A stretch of 64,000 nucleotides of DNA, taken from the NCBI RefSeq assembly GCF_028288465.1, contig NZ_JAQBNR010000024.1:186001-250000 (forward strand). The letters run 5' to 3'. The notes below the pieces were generated by a model, which worked only from the letters and a program-made list of their open reading frames with translations, was not told where the DNA came from and made no database searches. This document shows, piece after piece, positions 7,773-17,216 of this stretch. The stretch's first letter is position 1; every line of letters starts with the position of its first letter. The translations under genes were made by a program, and so were the position numbers. The DNA is from Ferruginibacter sp. GTDB taxonomy: Bacteria; Bacteroidota; Bacteroidia; Chitinophagales; Chitinophagaceae.

Positions 7773-10385
7773 ATGGCCAAAGCCACCACGGAAACACCGC
7801 TCATGCAGCAACACAATGCCATCAAGGCCCGCTACCCTGATGCCATTCTGTTATTTCGGGTGGGTGATTTTTACGAAACTTTTGGCCAGGATGCTGTTAC
7901 CGCTTCCACTGTTTTGGGTATCACTTTAACCAAACGAAATAACGGCGATGCCAATTCATCACAACTGGCAGGCTTTCCGCATCACGCACTGGATACTTAT
8001 TTACACAAGCTGGTAAAAGCCGGTTACAGGGTGGCCATCTGCGATCAGCTGGAAGATCCAAAAGCAGCCAAGGGCATTGTAAAACGCGGCGTAACAGAAC
8101 TGGTAACACCGGGTGTTGCTACCAGTGATAAATTGCTGGAACATAACAGCAACAATTTTTTAGCATCCATTCATTTTGAAGAAAATATAACCGGCATTGC
8201 TTTTTTAGATATCAGCACCGGTGAATTTTTTATTGCCGAAGGTGATAAGGAATATGCAGACAAATTATTGCAGAGCCTGAAACCGGCCGAAGTTATTTTT
8301 CAGCGTAACCGGCAAAAATATTTTAAGGAATATTTTGGCACCAAATTTTTTACCTACGCTTTGGATGAATGGGTATTTGCAGATGCGTACGCACAGGAAA
8401 GTTTATTAAAACATTTTGGAACCCACAGCCTGAAAGGTTTTGGTATTGAAGGAATGCAGCAGGGTATTATTGCCGCCGGTGCTATCCTGCATTATTTAAA
8501 AGATACGGAGCATCCCAACCTTGGCCACATCACATCTGTACAACGCATTGACAGGGATGAACATTTATGGATGGACCGTTTTACTATCCGAAACCTCGAA
8601 TTATTTGGAGGAGCTGATGGCAGCAATACATTATTAAAAGTGCTGGACAACACTGTTTCTCCAATGGGCGCCCGTATGCTGAAACGCTGGATGATATTGC
8701 CTTTAAATGACCTTTCTAAAATCAGGGAGCGGCTGGACACGGTGGAATATTTTATTAAGGAAACGGACATCCGCAATAAAATTACGCAGCATATAAAACA
8801 GGCTGGCGACGTTGAAAGACTGGCTAGTAAAGTGCCGTTAAAAAAAGTAAATCCCAGGGAAGTCTTGCAGATCGCTAAAGGCCTGCAACAGGTGTCAGCC
8901 ATTAAAACTATTTGCAGTACACTTAGCAACACTTACCTCCAACGCCTGGGAGATTCATTAAATCCATGTAAATATATCGTTGACAAAATAGTGGCGCAAA
9001 TTAGCGAGAACCCGCCTGCGCTTGCATCAAAGGGTGGAATTATTGCAGCGGGTATCGATGATGAGCTGGATGCCTTAAGAAAAATCAGCAGTGGCGGAAA
9101 AGAGTATCTGGTAGAATTACAGCAGAAAGAAGCGCTTGTTACCGGCATATCTTCCTTAAAAATCAGTTTCAACAATGTGTTTGGTTATTACCTGGAAGTT
9201 ACCAACCTGCACAAACCAAAAGTGCCTGACACCTGGATACGCAAACAAACCTTAGCCAATGCGGAACGTTATATTACACCGGAACTAAAAGAATACGAAG
9301 AAAAAATTGTTGGAGCAGAGGATAAAATTCTGCTGATAGAAATGCAGCTTTTCGAAAAATTGCTGAACGAGCTGCAGGATTACATTGCGCCCATGCAGGT
9401 AAACGGCCAGGTAATGGCTATACTGGATTGCCTTACCTGCTTTGCTGGTAATGCATTACAGTTTAACTATAAAAAACCCGCATTGAATGATGGTTTTATT
9501 TTAGACATCAAAGGTAGCAGGCACCCGGTTATAGAAAGGCATTTGCCGGTAGGTGACAGTTATATTGACAATGATATTTTACTGGATCCGGCTACGCAGC
9601 AAATCATCATTTTAACCGGGCCCAATATGAGTGGTAAAAGTGCTATTCTGCGACAAACCGCCCTGATTACACTGATGGCGCATATGGGCAGTTTTGTTCC
9701 GGCAAGAGATGCCAATATTCCGTTGACCGACAAAATTTTTACCCGTGTGGGCGCGAGCGATAACCTCAGTGGAGGTGAAAGCACATTCATGGTAGAGATG
9801 AATGAAACTGCAAGTATTATCAATAATATTACCAGCCGCAGTTTGATTTTACTGGATGAAATTGGCAGAGGCACTTCTACTTATGATGGTATTTCTATTG
9901 CCTGGAGTATTGTCGAATACCTGCATAAAAGTGCTCATCAACCAAAAACACTGTTTGCCACTCATTACCACGAACTGAATGAACTGGAAAGCAAATTACC
10001 CGGTGTAAAAAACTACCATGTAACCAATAAAGAAGTCGGCAATAAAATTATTTTTTTACGCAAACTGGCGCCCGGCGGTAGTGTACACAGCTTTGGTATT
10101 CACGTGGCACGCATGGCCGGTATGCCACCGCAACTGATCGACAGGGCCAACGAAATTTTATTACAACTCGAAAAAAGCCGGGACAGCAGTGACGAAAACC
10201 AAGGCTCCACTTTGCAGCAAACAGTTAAAAATTTAAACACCCCAAAAATGCAGCTGAGTATTTTTGATGTTCACTCCGTTACTTTTGAGGAAATACGTTC
10301 GCTGCTGAATGCTGTTGATATTAACCGCCTTACACCTGTGGAAGCACTATTAAAATTGCAGGAAATAAAAGCAAAGGTAAAATAA
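7773..10385 (+). CDS. mutS: DNA mismatch repair protein MutS
   Basis: Recognises base mismatches and small loops and starts mismatch repair with MutL. The 870-residue length is that of full-size MutS. The mismatch-binding Phe-X-Glu is in GDFYETF (Phe33, Glu35). The connector, lever and clamp domains follow, with a coiled, lysine/glutamate-rich clamp around residues 440-540. The ATPase domain has Walker A GPNMSGKS near residue 616, the SGGESTFMVEM signature, Walker B LILLDEIGRGTS and the TLFATHYHEL motif. A C-terminal helical tail of about 60 residues is present. This is the repair-type MutS1, not MutS2 (no Smr domain). The gene is divergent from the SpoU-type gene and convergent with the YhhN gene. 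Confidence 0.97.
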   Translation: MAKATTETPLMQQHNAIKARYPDAILLFRVGDFYETFGQDAVTASTVLGITLTKRNNGDANSSQLAGFPHHALDTYLHKLVKAGYRVAICDQLEDPKAAKGIVKRGVTELVTPGVATSDKLLEHNSNNFLASIHFEENITGIAFLDISTGEFFIAEGDKEYADKLLQSLKPAEVIFQRNRQKYFKEYFGTKFFTYALDEWVFADAYAQESLLKHFGTHSLKGFGIEGMQQGIIAAGAILHYLKDTEHPNLGHITSVQRIDRDEHLWMDRFTIRNLELFGGADGSNTLLKVLDNTVSPMGARMLKRWMILPLNDLSKIRERLDTVEYFIKETDIRNKITQHIKQAGDVERLASKVPLKKVNPREVLQIAKGLQQVSAIKTICSTLSNTYLQRLGDSLNPCKYIVDKIVAQISENPPALASKGGIIAAGIDDELDALRKISSGGKEYLVELQQKEALVTGISSLKISFNNVFGYYLEVTNLHKPKVPDTWIRKQTLANAERYITPELKEYEEKIVGAEDKILLIEMQLFEKLLNELQDYIAPMQVNGQVMAILDCLTCFAGNALQFNYKKPALNDGFILDIKGSRHPVIERHLPVGDSYIDNDILLDPATQQIIILTGPNMSGKSAILRQTALITLMAHMGSFVPARDANIPLTDKIFTRVGASDNLSGGESTFMVEMNETASIINNITSRSLILLDEIGRGTSTYDGISIAWSIVEYLHKSAHQPKTLFATHYHELNELESKLPGVKNYHVTNKEVGNKIIFLRKLAPGGSVHSFGIHVARMAGMPPQLIDRANEILLQLEKSRDSSDENQGSTLQQTVKNLNTPKMQLSIFDVHSVTFEEIRSLLNAVDINRLTPVEALLKLQEIKAKVK

Positions 10386-10393
10386 TTACACTC

Positions 10394-11095
10394 CTACCCG
10401 ATCGCTTCTTTGCCATCAAATTTATTTTGATGCACTTTAATGGCTCCCCTTACAATCAGGTATTGCGCAAGACAATAGGTACTCATAATGATGAACCCTG
10501 CCGCAGGAAATGATTGATAAAATTTATTTATTGCCAGCACACTATCCGATATTACAAAACAAGTAGCCCCAACAATAAAAAGCAATGCTATTTGAAAATC
10601 AATTTTATAATACAGCCACAATGCCATGCACAGCATCGCCGACAACACAACGGCATACACTGTTACCGGAATTTTAAGCGCTCCCAGTGAAGGAAAAAGT
10701 AAATACAACAAAACCACTACGTAAATGGCCACCGGCAGTATAAAAAAAAGGTTTCCTTTTTTCGTTAGTGTGATAACCGAAGCTATTTGTCTGAAATAAA
10801 AAATATAAAACAGATGACCAATTAAAAATCCAACCAACCCTAAAATAAAAAATATGGGCTGCATGGTTTCAAACATCAGTAATACATCTCCCAGCCATCC
10901 AAAAAACAATCCCAGCAGCATCAGCAGAAAACGTTTATCTTTTACAGGCCCAGTTTCCATTACCAGTAACAACATCAACGAGGGCATTAGTAATGGCTTT
11001 GCGATTGAGTGCAGTATCGAAATACCAAAAGTATTGGACAGTATGTCGGTAACACAGCAAAGCCCAAAAAAGTAAGCAATCGTTTTATTCTTCAT
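10394..11095 (-). CDS. YhhN family membrane protein (lysoplasmalogenase-like)
   Basis: A 233-residue protein made almost wholly of seven to eight transmembrane helices. The family pattern is clear: KPLLMPSLMLLLV, then GLFFGWLGDVLLMF with the conserved Asp, LGLVGFLIGHLFYIFYF, and a late VGATCFVISDSVLAINKF with a second conserved Asp. YhhN/TMEM86 proteins hydrolyse the vinyl-ether bond of lysoplasmalogens in characterised members; whether this one does is not known. It overlaps nothing and converges with mutS, eight bases from the mutS stop. Confidence 0.87.
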   Translation of the reverse strand: MKNKTIAYFFGLCCVTDILSNTFGISILHSIAKPLLMPSLMLLLVMETGPVKDKRFLLMLLGLFFGWLGDVLLMFETMQPIFFILGLVGFLIGHLFYIFYFRQIASVITLTKKGNLFFILPVAIYVVVLLYLLFPSLGALKIPVTVYAVVLSAMLCMALWLYYKIDFQIALLFIVGATCFVISDSVLAINKFYQSFPAAGFIIMSTYCLAQYLIVRGAIKVHQNKFDGKEAIG

Positions 11096-11398
11096 CTGCC
11101 CAAGGTAAAAATAAAAACCACCTTAAAAAAAATGTTACTATGCAACTGAAAGCCTGTTGTGATTGTCATGCATTTCAAAGTCAATACTTTTTCCATGAAA
11201 AATATTTTTTCTATTAAGGTTGAAATCAAATTAAAAATTACAAACTCCTATCTTCATCCTTTGCAGCCCTAACTAAACGCCCTATTTTATTTTTATTTTT
11301 TGACGTTTTTTTTAAATAAAATAACACCAGTTAATTGATTGCATCGGGCATGGTAATCCCTGTTACAAGTTCCTTCATTAACTTTGAACGATTATACG
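11096..11398. other. Divergent intergenic region without a gene
   Basis: This 303-base AT-rich stretch separates the YhhN gene from the T9SS cargo gene and must carry the promoters of both. I see A/T runs but no ORF, no RNA gene and no convincing full promoter match. Confidence 0.5.
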
Positions 11399-13399
11399 AT
11401 GAAACATTTTTTGGTATTGATATTAATATGCTGCCTTTTTACAGCGGCTACCAGGGCTCAAACCTGCACCGGCTTGGGGCAAAATCCTAACACGGCATTC
11501 CCGGTTTGCGGTACTGATACTTTCGTGCAGGGCTCAGTGCCCATCTGTGGTGGCACACGTATCCCCGGCACCTGCGACGCAGATATGGTTACTGATATCA
11601 ATCCTTACTGGTATAAATTCACCTGTTTTTCAGCAGGCACACTCGGCTTTGTTTTATCTCCGGTAAACCAGGGAGATGATTATGACTGGGAATTATTCGA
11701 TGTGACCAATAAAAATCCTGCAGATGTATATCGCGATGCATCGATGGTGGTGGCTTGTAACTGGAGCGGAGAATCTGGTAATACAGGCACCAATTCTGTA
11801 AGTGCATCATTGAAGCTATGCGGAGGTTATGGCGTGCCATTGTTCAGCAGAATGCCTGTTTTAATCCAGGGCCATCAATATGTTTTGCTTATCAGTCATT
11901 TTTCCGGCGATTCACAGAGTGGTTACAGCTTAACCTTTAGGGGCGGCACTGCCAATATCACCGACCCGCTGGACCCGCATTTAGCGGCGGCGAGAGCTGC
12001 CTGTGACGGATCGTCCATCTCCGTAAAACTCAATAAAAAAATGAAGTGCCGCAGTTTAAATGCTGATGGCAGCGATTTTACAATAATACCTGCCATTGCT
12101 CCCATCATTGGTGCAATTGGCGTAGGCTGTTCCAGCAGTTTTGATATGGATTCTGTTGTAATAAAACTCGGCGGTATTCTTCCCCCCGGCGATTATAAAA
12201 TTACTGTAAAGGCAACTGATAATCTGTTGGACAATTGCGATAAAATGATCCCCCCGGCAGATACACTCAAAGTCACAGTCTATCCTTTGATTGCCACTCC
12301 GATGGACAGCATGCAAAAGGTGGCCTGTGCACCTGATGTGTTGCGGTTATTTTTCCGTGACCCGATGAAATGCAGTTCCATTGCCTCAGATGGAAGTGAT
12401 TTTGCTATTACAGGCACAAGTACGGTGACCATTGTAAGTGCCAGCGGTAATTGCAACAGCAACGACCTTACAGATATTATCGAAATAAAATTATCAGCTC
12501 CTGTTCAACAGGCGGGAAATTTTAAATTGACTCTGTTAACTGGCTCTGATGGAAACAGTATCATCAATGAATGTGGAAAGGAAACTGCACCAGGAGTTGC
12601 TCTTTCATTTACAACCAAAGACACAGTGTCTGCAGCCTTTAATACCACAGTAAAATATGGCTGCGTTACAGATACTATTTTTTATAGTCATGACGGAAGA
12701 AATGGCGTAAACAGCTGGCAGTGGACATTCGATAATTCAGTAAACAGTATTACCAAAAACAACACGCTTACTTATACCGTGTTTGGCCAAAAAGAAGCTA
12801 CACTGGTCGTAACCAACGGAACGTGCAGTGACACAGCTTCTACTACCCTTTATTTAAACAATGCCATCAATGCCATGTTTGAATCCACGCCGGTTGTATG
12901 CCCTGGCGACCCTGCTGCTTTTATTGACCAAAGCACCGGAGATTTAAACACCCAATGGCAATGGAATTTTGGCAATGGTATTGTCAGCACACTTCAATCG
13001 CCACCCGCTCAATACTACCCTTCGTCCAATGCCATGCATGATGTGCCAGTCCAATTGGTTGTTACCAACAGCATCGGGTGTAAGGATACTGCTATCAATA
13101 CCATTACCGTTGCAAGTAACTGCTACATTGCAGTCCCAAAAGCATTCTCGCCGAACGGAGATGGACTGAACGATTATCTAAACCCTACCAATGCCTACAA
13201 AGCAAGAGGCCTTATTTTCCGGGTGTACAACAGGTCAGGGCAACTGGTATTTGAAACCCACGACTGGACAAATAAGTGGGATGGCACTTTCAAAGGGAAT
13301 CCGCAAGACCCCGGCACTTATGTATGGACGCTGATTTACACGCACATTGATACGGGCAAAGCGATCTCACAAAAAGGCACCACTGTGTTAATCAGGTAA
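11399..13399 (+). CDS. T9SS type B secreted protein with Ig-like and PKD domains
   Basis: A 666-residue exported protein. The ATG at 11399 places a standard signal peptide at the N-terminus (ending TRAQ, about residue 21), so it is preferred over a TTG 15 bases upstream. Residues about 22-180 form a cysteine-rich beta region. Two tandem Ig-like/SbsA-like repeats follow; their shared pattern is M(K)C.S(L/I)..DGSDF. Next come two PKD-like domains (WQWTFDNS, WQWNFGNG). The last 85 residues are a gliding-motility-type C-terminal domain: PKAFSPNGDGLNDYLNP, VYNRSGQLVFE, W.NKWDGTFKG, PGTYVW. Type B domains direct export by the type IX system and surface fixation or release. No catalytic motif is visible and no PorP/SprF gene is adjacent. 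Confidence 0.87.
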   Translation: MKHFLVLILICCLFTAATRAQTCTGLGQNPNTAFPVCGTDTFVQGSVPICGGTRIPGTCDADMVTDINPYWYKFTCFSAGTLGFVLSPVNQGDDYDWELFDVTNKNPADVYRDASMVVACNWSGESGNTGTNSVSASLKLCGGYGVPLFSRMPVLIQGHQYVLLISHFSGDSQSGYSLTFRGGTANITDPLDPHLAAARAACDGSSISVKLNKKMKCRSLNADGSDFTIIPAIAPIIGAIGVGCSSSFDMDSVVIKLGGILPPGDYKITVKATDNLLDNCDKMIPPADTLKVTVYPLIATPMDSMQKVACAPDVLRLFFRDPMKCSSIASDGSDFAITGTSTVTIVSASGNCNSNDLTDIIEIKLSAPVQQAGNFKLTLLTGSDGNSIINECGKETAPGVALSFTTKDTVSAAFNTTVKYGCVTDTIFYSHDGRNGVNSWQWTFDNSVNSITKNNTLTYTVFGQKEATLVVTNGTCSDTASTTLYLNNAINAMFESTPVVCPGDPAAFIDQSTGDLNTQWQWNFGNGIVSTLQSPPAQYYPSSNAMHDVPVQLVVTNSIGCKDTAINTITVASNCYIAVPKAFSPNGDGLNDYLNPTNAYKARGLIFRVYNRSGQLVFETHDWTNKWDGTFKGNPQDPGTYVWTLIYTHIDTGKAISQKGTTVLIR

Positions 13400-13446
13400 A
13401 AGCGTTTAATTATTCTTTGGGCTTTAAGCCTTCTAAAATTATTTGT

Positions 13447-14487
13447 ATGCAACCCACCCCTGTTCATTATGCCGATTACCTTGAGCTCGACAAACTATTA
13501 AACGCCCAGCATCCCGAAAGCAGTAAAAATGGTGCTCCACTGGCCCACGATGAAATGTTGTTTATAATTATTCACCAAACGTATGAACTGTGGTTTAAAC
13601 AAGTACTTTTTGAGGTTGACTCAGTGCTTGCAATTATGCATCAACCGGTGCTGAATGACAATGCAGCAGATTTGCAAACAGTAGTGCACCGGCTTAAACG
13701 AGTAGCCACTATTTTAAAAACCCTCGTTCAACAGGTGGACATCATTGAAACGATGACACCAATGGACTTTCTAGATTTCCGGGATATGTTAAGACCGGCA
13801 TCGGGATTTCAAAGCTGGCAGTTTAAAATTCTGGAAGCAAAGCTGGGTCTTCGTTTTGAAGACCGACACGGCAAAGCCTATTATACCTCGCAATTACATG
13901 CAAAAGAAATCGCTCTGATTAAAGCAGCAGAAAATGCACCCTCCCTGGTGATGTTATTAAACAAGTGGCTGGAACGGATGCCTTTTTTAACAGACCTGGC
14001 TGCATGGCCGTCAGACGATAGCGGGAGCAATGAAGACACCGGATTTTTTGCAACTTATGAAGCGATTTATACAAGCAGCCTGGCAGAGGCAGAAAAAAAC
14101 AACATTGCTTTTTTTAAAGAGACTTTTTACAATGAACCCAAAAACACCCACCGGCACTTAACGGCAACGGCTTGCCGGAATGCTCTTTTTATTATGTTAT
14201 ACAGGGGATATCCATTGCTGGAATTGCCTTTTCAATTACTGGAAACTTTATTGGAAATTGACCATCAGTTAGGTAACTGGCGACACCGCCATATCAATAT
14301 GGTGCAGCGGATGATCGGCACCCGTATTGGTACAGGTGGCAGTACCGGCGCCGGCTATTTGAAGGCTGCAATGGATGCGCACATTATTTTTAAAGAAATT
14401 GCGCAACTAAATAGTTTTTTGGTTGACAGGCGAAAGTTACCAGCGTTACCAACCGAAGTATCAATTAAGCTGGGCTATAGCTTTTAA
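13447..14487 (+). CDS. kynA: Tryptophan 2,3-dioxygenase
   Basis: Heme enzyme that opens the indole ring of L-tryptophan to N-formylkynurenine, the first step of the kynurenine route. The substrate-binding motif FIIIHQTYELWFK has Phe39, His43 and Tyr46. The block MDFLDFRDMLRPASGFQSWQF contains the Arg that binds the carboxylate. The proximal heme His is in WRHRHINMVQRMIG, followed by the GTGGSTGAGYL substrate loop. The length of 346 residues from the ATG at 13447 is slightly longer than typical bacterial enzymes (about 280-300); a TTG ten codons upstream is less likely. The gene follows the T9SS protein by 47 bases but shares no obvious function with it. Confidence 0.95.
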   Translation: MQPTPVHYADYLELDKLLNAQHPESSKNGAPLAHDEMLFIIIHQTYELWFKQVLFEVDSVLAIMHQPVLNDNAADLQTVVHRLKRVATILKTLVQQVDIIETMTPMDFLDFRDMLRPASGFQSWQFKILEAKLGLRFEDRHGKAYYTSQLHAKEIALIKAAENAPSLVMLLNKWLERMPFLTDLAAWPSDDSGSNEDTGFFATYEAIYTSSLAEAEKNNIAFFKETFYNEPKNTHRHLTATACRNALFIMLYRGYPLLELPFQLLETLLEIDHQLGNWRHRHINMVQRMIGTRIGTGGSTGAGYLKAAMDAHIIFKEIAQLNSFLVDRRKLPALPTEVSIKLGYSF

Positions 14488-14690
14488 AAATAACAAAAAA
14501 CACTTTCAATTAAAGTAACTCTTCAGTTCTCTTTTTCAATAAGCTGAACAATGGACGTGTAAATCGTACTACTGTAAATAACACCGTAAAAATGCCGGCT
14601 GATAGTCTACTGTGCAGCACTGGTATATAATAACAATTTTCCTTTTGCAATGCAGAATATTTTTACACTTTATTTATCAAAACCTATTTT

Positions 14691-15293
14691 ATGAATTTAA
14701 GAGGATGTCTCGTGCTTACTTTTACCGCGATTTATTTTACAGCAACTGCACAAAAAAAACAATATGGTCTTACTGCCTCCCTGAATGTAAGTAATGTTAC
14801 TGGAAATGGTATGGCAGCTAAATATCAGTCGGGCTTTGAAGCTGGAGCATTTGCGCTGATACCCGTCGCTAAAAAATTAACCCTTCAACCAGAACTGTTG
14901 TTCAATTTGTTAAAGGTAAGCCGCAGCAACAGTTTCCCTGTTTATTATGTAGATAATAACAATCCTTCCTCAAGCAGGGATTTTAACCTTGCTTATCTAA
15001 GTATTCCAATTTTACTGAACTATCCCCTCTCCGCTAAAATAACAATTAACGCAGGCCCGCAATATAACCTGCTGGTGTATTCAAATGAAGCCTTGTTATA
15101 CAACAAAAAGGCATTCAAAAATAATGATGCCGGTGTCAGGGCAGGAATGCAATTTCATCCATCCCCGGATGTCAGTTTATTTGCCAGTTATTATTATGGA
15201 ATTACCAACATTAATGATATTGATAACAGGTATCAATGGAAAAACAGGCAATTTCAAGTTGGCGTGAATGTAGCGGTTTTTGGAGTGAAATAA
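14691..15293 (+). CDS. Porin-family outer membrane beta-barrel protein
   Basis: A 200-residue protein with a signal peptide ending ATAQ (about residue 21). The mature part has the pattern of an eight-stranded PF13568-like barrel: YGLTASLNVSNVTG, GFEAGAFALIPVAKKLTLQPELLFN, YLSIPILLNYPLSAKITINAGPQYN, AGVRAGMQFHPSPDVSLFASYYYG, and a C-terminal strand FQVGVNVAVFGVK. These small barrels are common in Bacteroidota and their roles are mostly unknown. The gene is monocistronic and converges with the HTTM gene 35 bases away. Confidence 0.82.
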   Translation: MNLRGCLVLTFTAIYFTATAQKKQYGLTASLNVSNVTGNGMAAKYQSGFEAGAFALIPVAKKLTLQPELLFNLLKVSRSNSFPVYYVDNNNPSSSRDFNLAYLSIPILLNYPLSAKITINAGPQYNLLVYSNEALLYNKKAFKNNDAGVRAGMQFHPSPDVSLFASYYYGITNINDIDNRYQWKNRQFQVGVNVAVFGVK

Positions 15294-15328
15294 ACCTTAG
15301 CACATTTATTATTGATCAACCCATGAAC

Positions 15329-16246
15329 TCATAAAGCGCTCAAGGGTTGCTTTCTAAACCTAAAATACGATGCTAGCTTGTCAAAAATATTATGGAATTG
15401 CCGGTTGGATAAAAACAGCCCGTAAGTAAGCACAAACACCACTTCAAAACCATAGATCATTAAAAAGACATAAATAAAAGCATGAAACAATAACCCAGCC
15501 GCCAGCAGGGGTCTCCGGAATTTCTTTTTCCACACAAGCAAAGGAAATAATAATTCAAAAAGCAAGGTGGCATAGTTGGCGATATAATCAAACCATCTTT
15601 GATGAACAATGTACCTATTCCATCCGGTACCTGTATATCGTTCCATCGACATTACATAATAGGTAGCTTCACCCCGAAACCATACAGGATCGATTAATTT
15701 GTAAATACCTGCAGAAAAATAAGCCATGCAAAGCTGTAGCATTATGGATAAAGCTGCAAAGTTGCTGATCAGATTACGGATTTTTTTCAGTTCAGTATTA
15801 TCTTCTTTTTCCTTAAATAAAACGAAGTGGTGGTATGATCCGGCAAAAATCAGGTAAAATAAAATCATTCTTGCAAGGATATCACCCCCATTAATTATGG
15901 ACATATTTAATCTTTGCAGCAAGCAAACAAACAAAAAAAGAACAGTCGCACTGATGTGTTTGCCAACCCCCAACAGATTTAGGGCTATAACAAACGTGTA
16001 GGCGAAGATGAACCATCTATGGTGGCCTTTTGCAAGAGTAAATATTTCATAGATAAAGTTGCGATGTGATATGGCATTGGCTTCAACAAAGGCCGATGTG
16101 CCGTATAATAGATCCAGGCTATCCCAGTTAATAAAAAGCTCCTTGAGCAGCCAGCAACAAAGGGCCACTCTTAAAAAAGCCAGGTAAAAAGATTTATAAT
16201 TCTCTTTCTGCAGTAACTCAATATAGTGAGAAATATATCGATGCAT
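15329..16246 (-). CDS. HTTM-domain (SdpB / vitamin K-dependent carboxylase-like) membrane protein
   Basis: A 305-residue polytopic membrane protein. It follows the HTTM pattern: an amphipathic start, a long stretch of helices, NMSIINGGDILARMILFYLIFAG (conserved Asn and Gly-Gly-Asp), then LQLCMAYFSAGIYKLIDPVWFRGEATYYVM with the conserved Tyr..Gly.Lys..W..G.A.Y. HTTM is the membrane part shared by vitamin K-dependent gamma-carboxylases and SdpB. It has no lumenal carboxylase domain, so it is nearer SdpB. The ATG at 16246 shares one base with the stop of the upstream gene (TGATG), showing tight coupling; a TTG one codon earlier is also possible. Function is unknown; maturation of a small secreted peptide is one idea. 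Confidence 0.78.
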   Translation of the reverse strand: MHRYISHYIELLQKENYKSFYLAFLRVALCCWLLKELFINWDSLDLLYGTSAFVEANAISHRNFIYEIFTLAKGHHRWFIFAYTFVIALNLLGVGKHISATVLFLFVCLLQRLNMSIINGGDILARMILFYLIFAGSYHHFVLFKEKEDNTELKKIRNLISNFAALSIMLQLCMAYFSAGIYKLIDPVWFRGEATYYVMSMERYTGTGWNRYIVHQRWFDYIANYATLLFELLFPLLVWKKKFRRPLLAAGLLFHAFIYVFLMIYGFEVVFVLTYGLFLSNRQFHNIFDKLASYFRFRKQPLSAL

Positions 16247-16917
16247 CAATTGGCAAGCATAGTAAAAGGGGTTTCAAAAACTACAATTTCGGTTGGCTTA
16301 AAATTAGTATCATCCATTTGCCCAAATGGCCTGATTTGTTTTTCTGTGATCAATATTTTTATTTCTTTTCCATTTGTGTCAATTTTATGTTGCTGTAATA
16401 CCATCCTGGCATAATTGGTCAATGTATTTAAATTAGCCGTATAGGCTCTTTTGTTAATAATCGCCGCAATAGCGCTGGCTATGTACAAAGAATCGGCGCA
16501 GGATGATAGACTTTGCGATGGCTTTTTTTTATTAAGCCATACATGTTTCTTTAGATTCCACACATTATTATTCACCAGGTGGTCTATAACATTTTCTTTT
16601 TGATTGAAAGGAGCACGCCGCTGCTTTTGAAGTGCAATATTTTCGAGTACTTCAATAGTATCGGCCAATCCATGGTTTGTGCCATTTCTTACAATAAAAT
16701 ATAAACGATCATTAAAAGTAGAGGGGGGCGTGAACAATGTCCACGAAACGCCGAAGGTATTCGTAAAAAAAGGAGACCGGTGCGATATTATTTCACTGGC
16801 CCTGGTAGCCGGCATTGCCAGTATAAAAATTGCTACCCAGTAAAATATAAAAATAACAATAGCAATACAAGACACTATATAGACATCCCGGTTTTTAGTA
16901 TTCATAATGAAAGGCAT
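16246..16917 (-). CDS. Membrane-anchored protein, DUF5819/SdpA-like partner of the HTTM protein
   Basis: A 223-residue protein with one N-terminal transmembrane helix (about residues 14-34), leaving the rest outside the membrane. Just after it is FFTNTFGVSWTLFTPPSTFNDRLYFIV, which resembles the W.LF.P.P signature of DUF5819 and SdpA proteins that are encoded next to HTTM proteins. The remainder is alpha/beta with a cysteine in LSSCADSLY and no catalytic motif I recognise. The stop codon overlaps the start of the HTTM gene, so the two are one operon. The family link is from memory of the motif and should be read as probable. An alternative ATG lies four codons downstream. Confidence 0.68.
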   Translation of the reverse strand: MPFIMNTKNRDVYIVSCIAIVIFIFYWVAIFILAMPATRASEIISHRSPFFTNTFGVSWTLFTPPSTFNDRLYFIVRNGTNHGLADTIEVLENIALQKQRRAPFNQKENVIDHLVNNNVWNLKKHVWLNKKKPSQSLSSCADSLYIASAIAAIINKRAYTANLNTLTNYARMVLQQHKIDTNGKEIKILITEKQIRPFGQMDDTNFKPTEIVVFETPFTMLAN

Positions 16918-17158
16918 TTACCCTTGTTCCGCGAAAATTGTTATAAGACATTAACCGCCGAAACACAGCAAATATACGCCGCAGGCAAATCCCCTGTATG
17001 GAAAGTAACAGGTGATTGTTTAAATCAGGGTGATGTAAAAAAGACATTGGCGTTGAGTAAAAAACGATCTGAAATGGTTGCCTTATAGCAGTCGAAATAA
17101 TGCTATCAGATTTATATGTATAAATTTGTTCTGTTGATATTTAGAAAATCATAAAAAT

Positions 17159-17176
17159 ACCTAACTGAGGTTAGGT
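17159..17176 (+). promoter_or_regulatory. Inverted repeat upstream of ECF sigma gene
   Basis: ACCTAAC, four bases, GTTAGGT: perfect 7-base arms, 41 bases before the sigma ATG. Its right arm overlaps the GGTTACATTTT motif, so a protein bound here would compete with polymerase. Candidate operator. Confidence 0.45.
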
Positions 17177-17184
17177 TACATTTT
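17174..17184 (+). promoter_or_regulatory. Putative ECF-sigma target motif GGTTACATTTT (sigma operon copy)
   Basis: The same 11 bases occur at 18647-18657 before the DUF4382 lipoprotein gene. The motif lies 33 bases before the sigma start codon. A shared element before both transcription units is what autoregulation by the ECF factor would leave. Confidence 0.5.
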
Positions 17185-17216
17185 GAACTTTAACATTTAC
17201 TATTCAATACAGCAGG

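Larger units (their letters stand above)
16918..17216. other. Divergent regulatory region between the HTTM pair and the ECF operon
   Basis: A 299-base stretch with no gene I can support (a plus-strand ORF running through it lacks any family likeness and overlaps the minus-strand gene). Its right end carries an 18-base inverted repeat and the GGTTACATTTT motif listed separately. Confidence 0.45.

Noticed and set aside
16780..17088. Plus-strand ORF in the HTTM/ECF divergent gap
   Set aside because: It overlaps the minus-strand DUF5819-like gene, has mixed composition and no recognisable domain; taken as chance.
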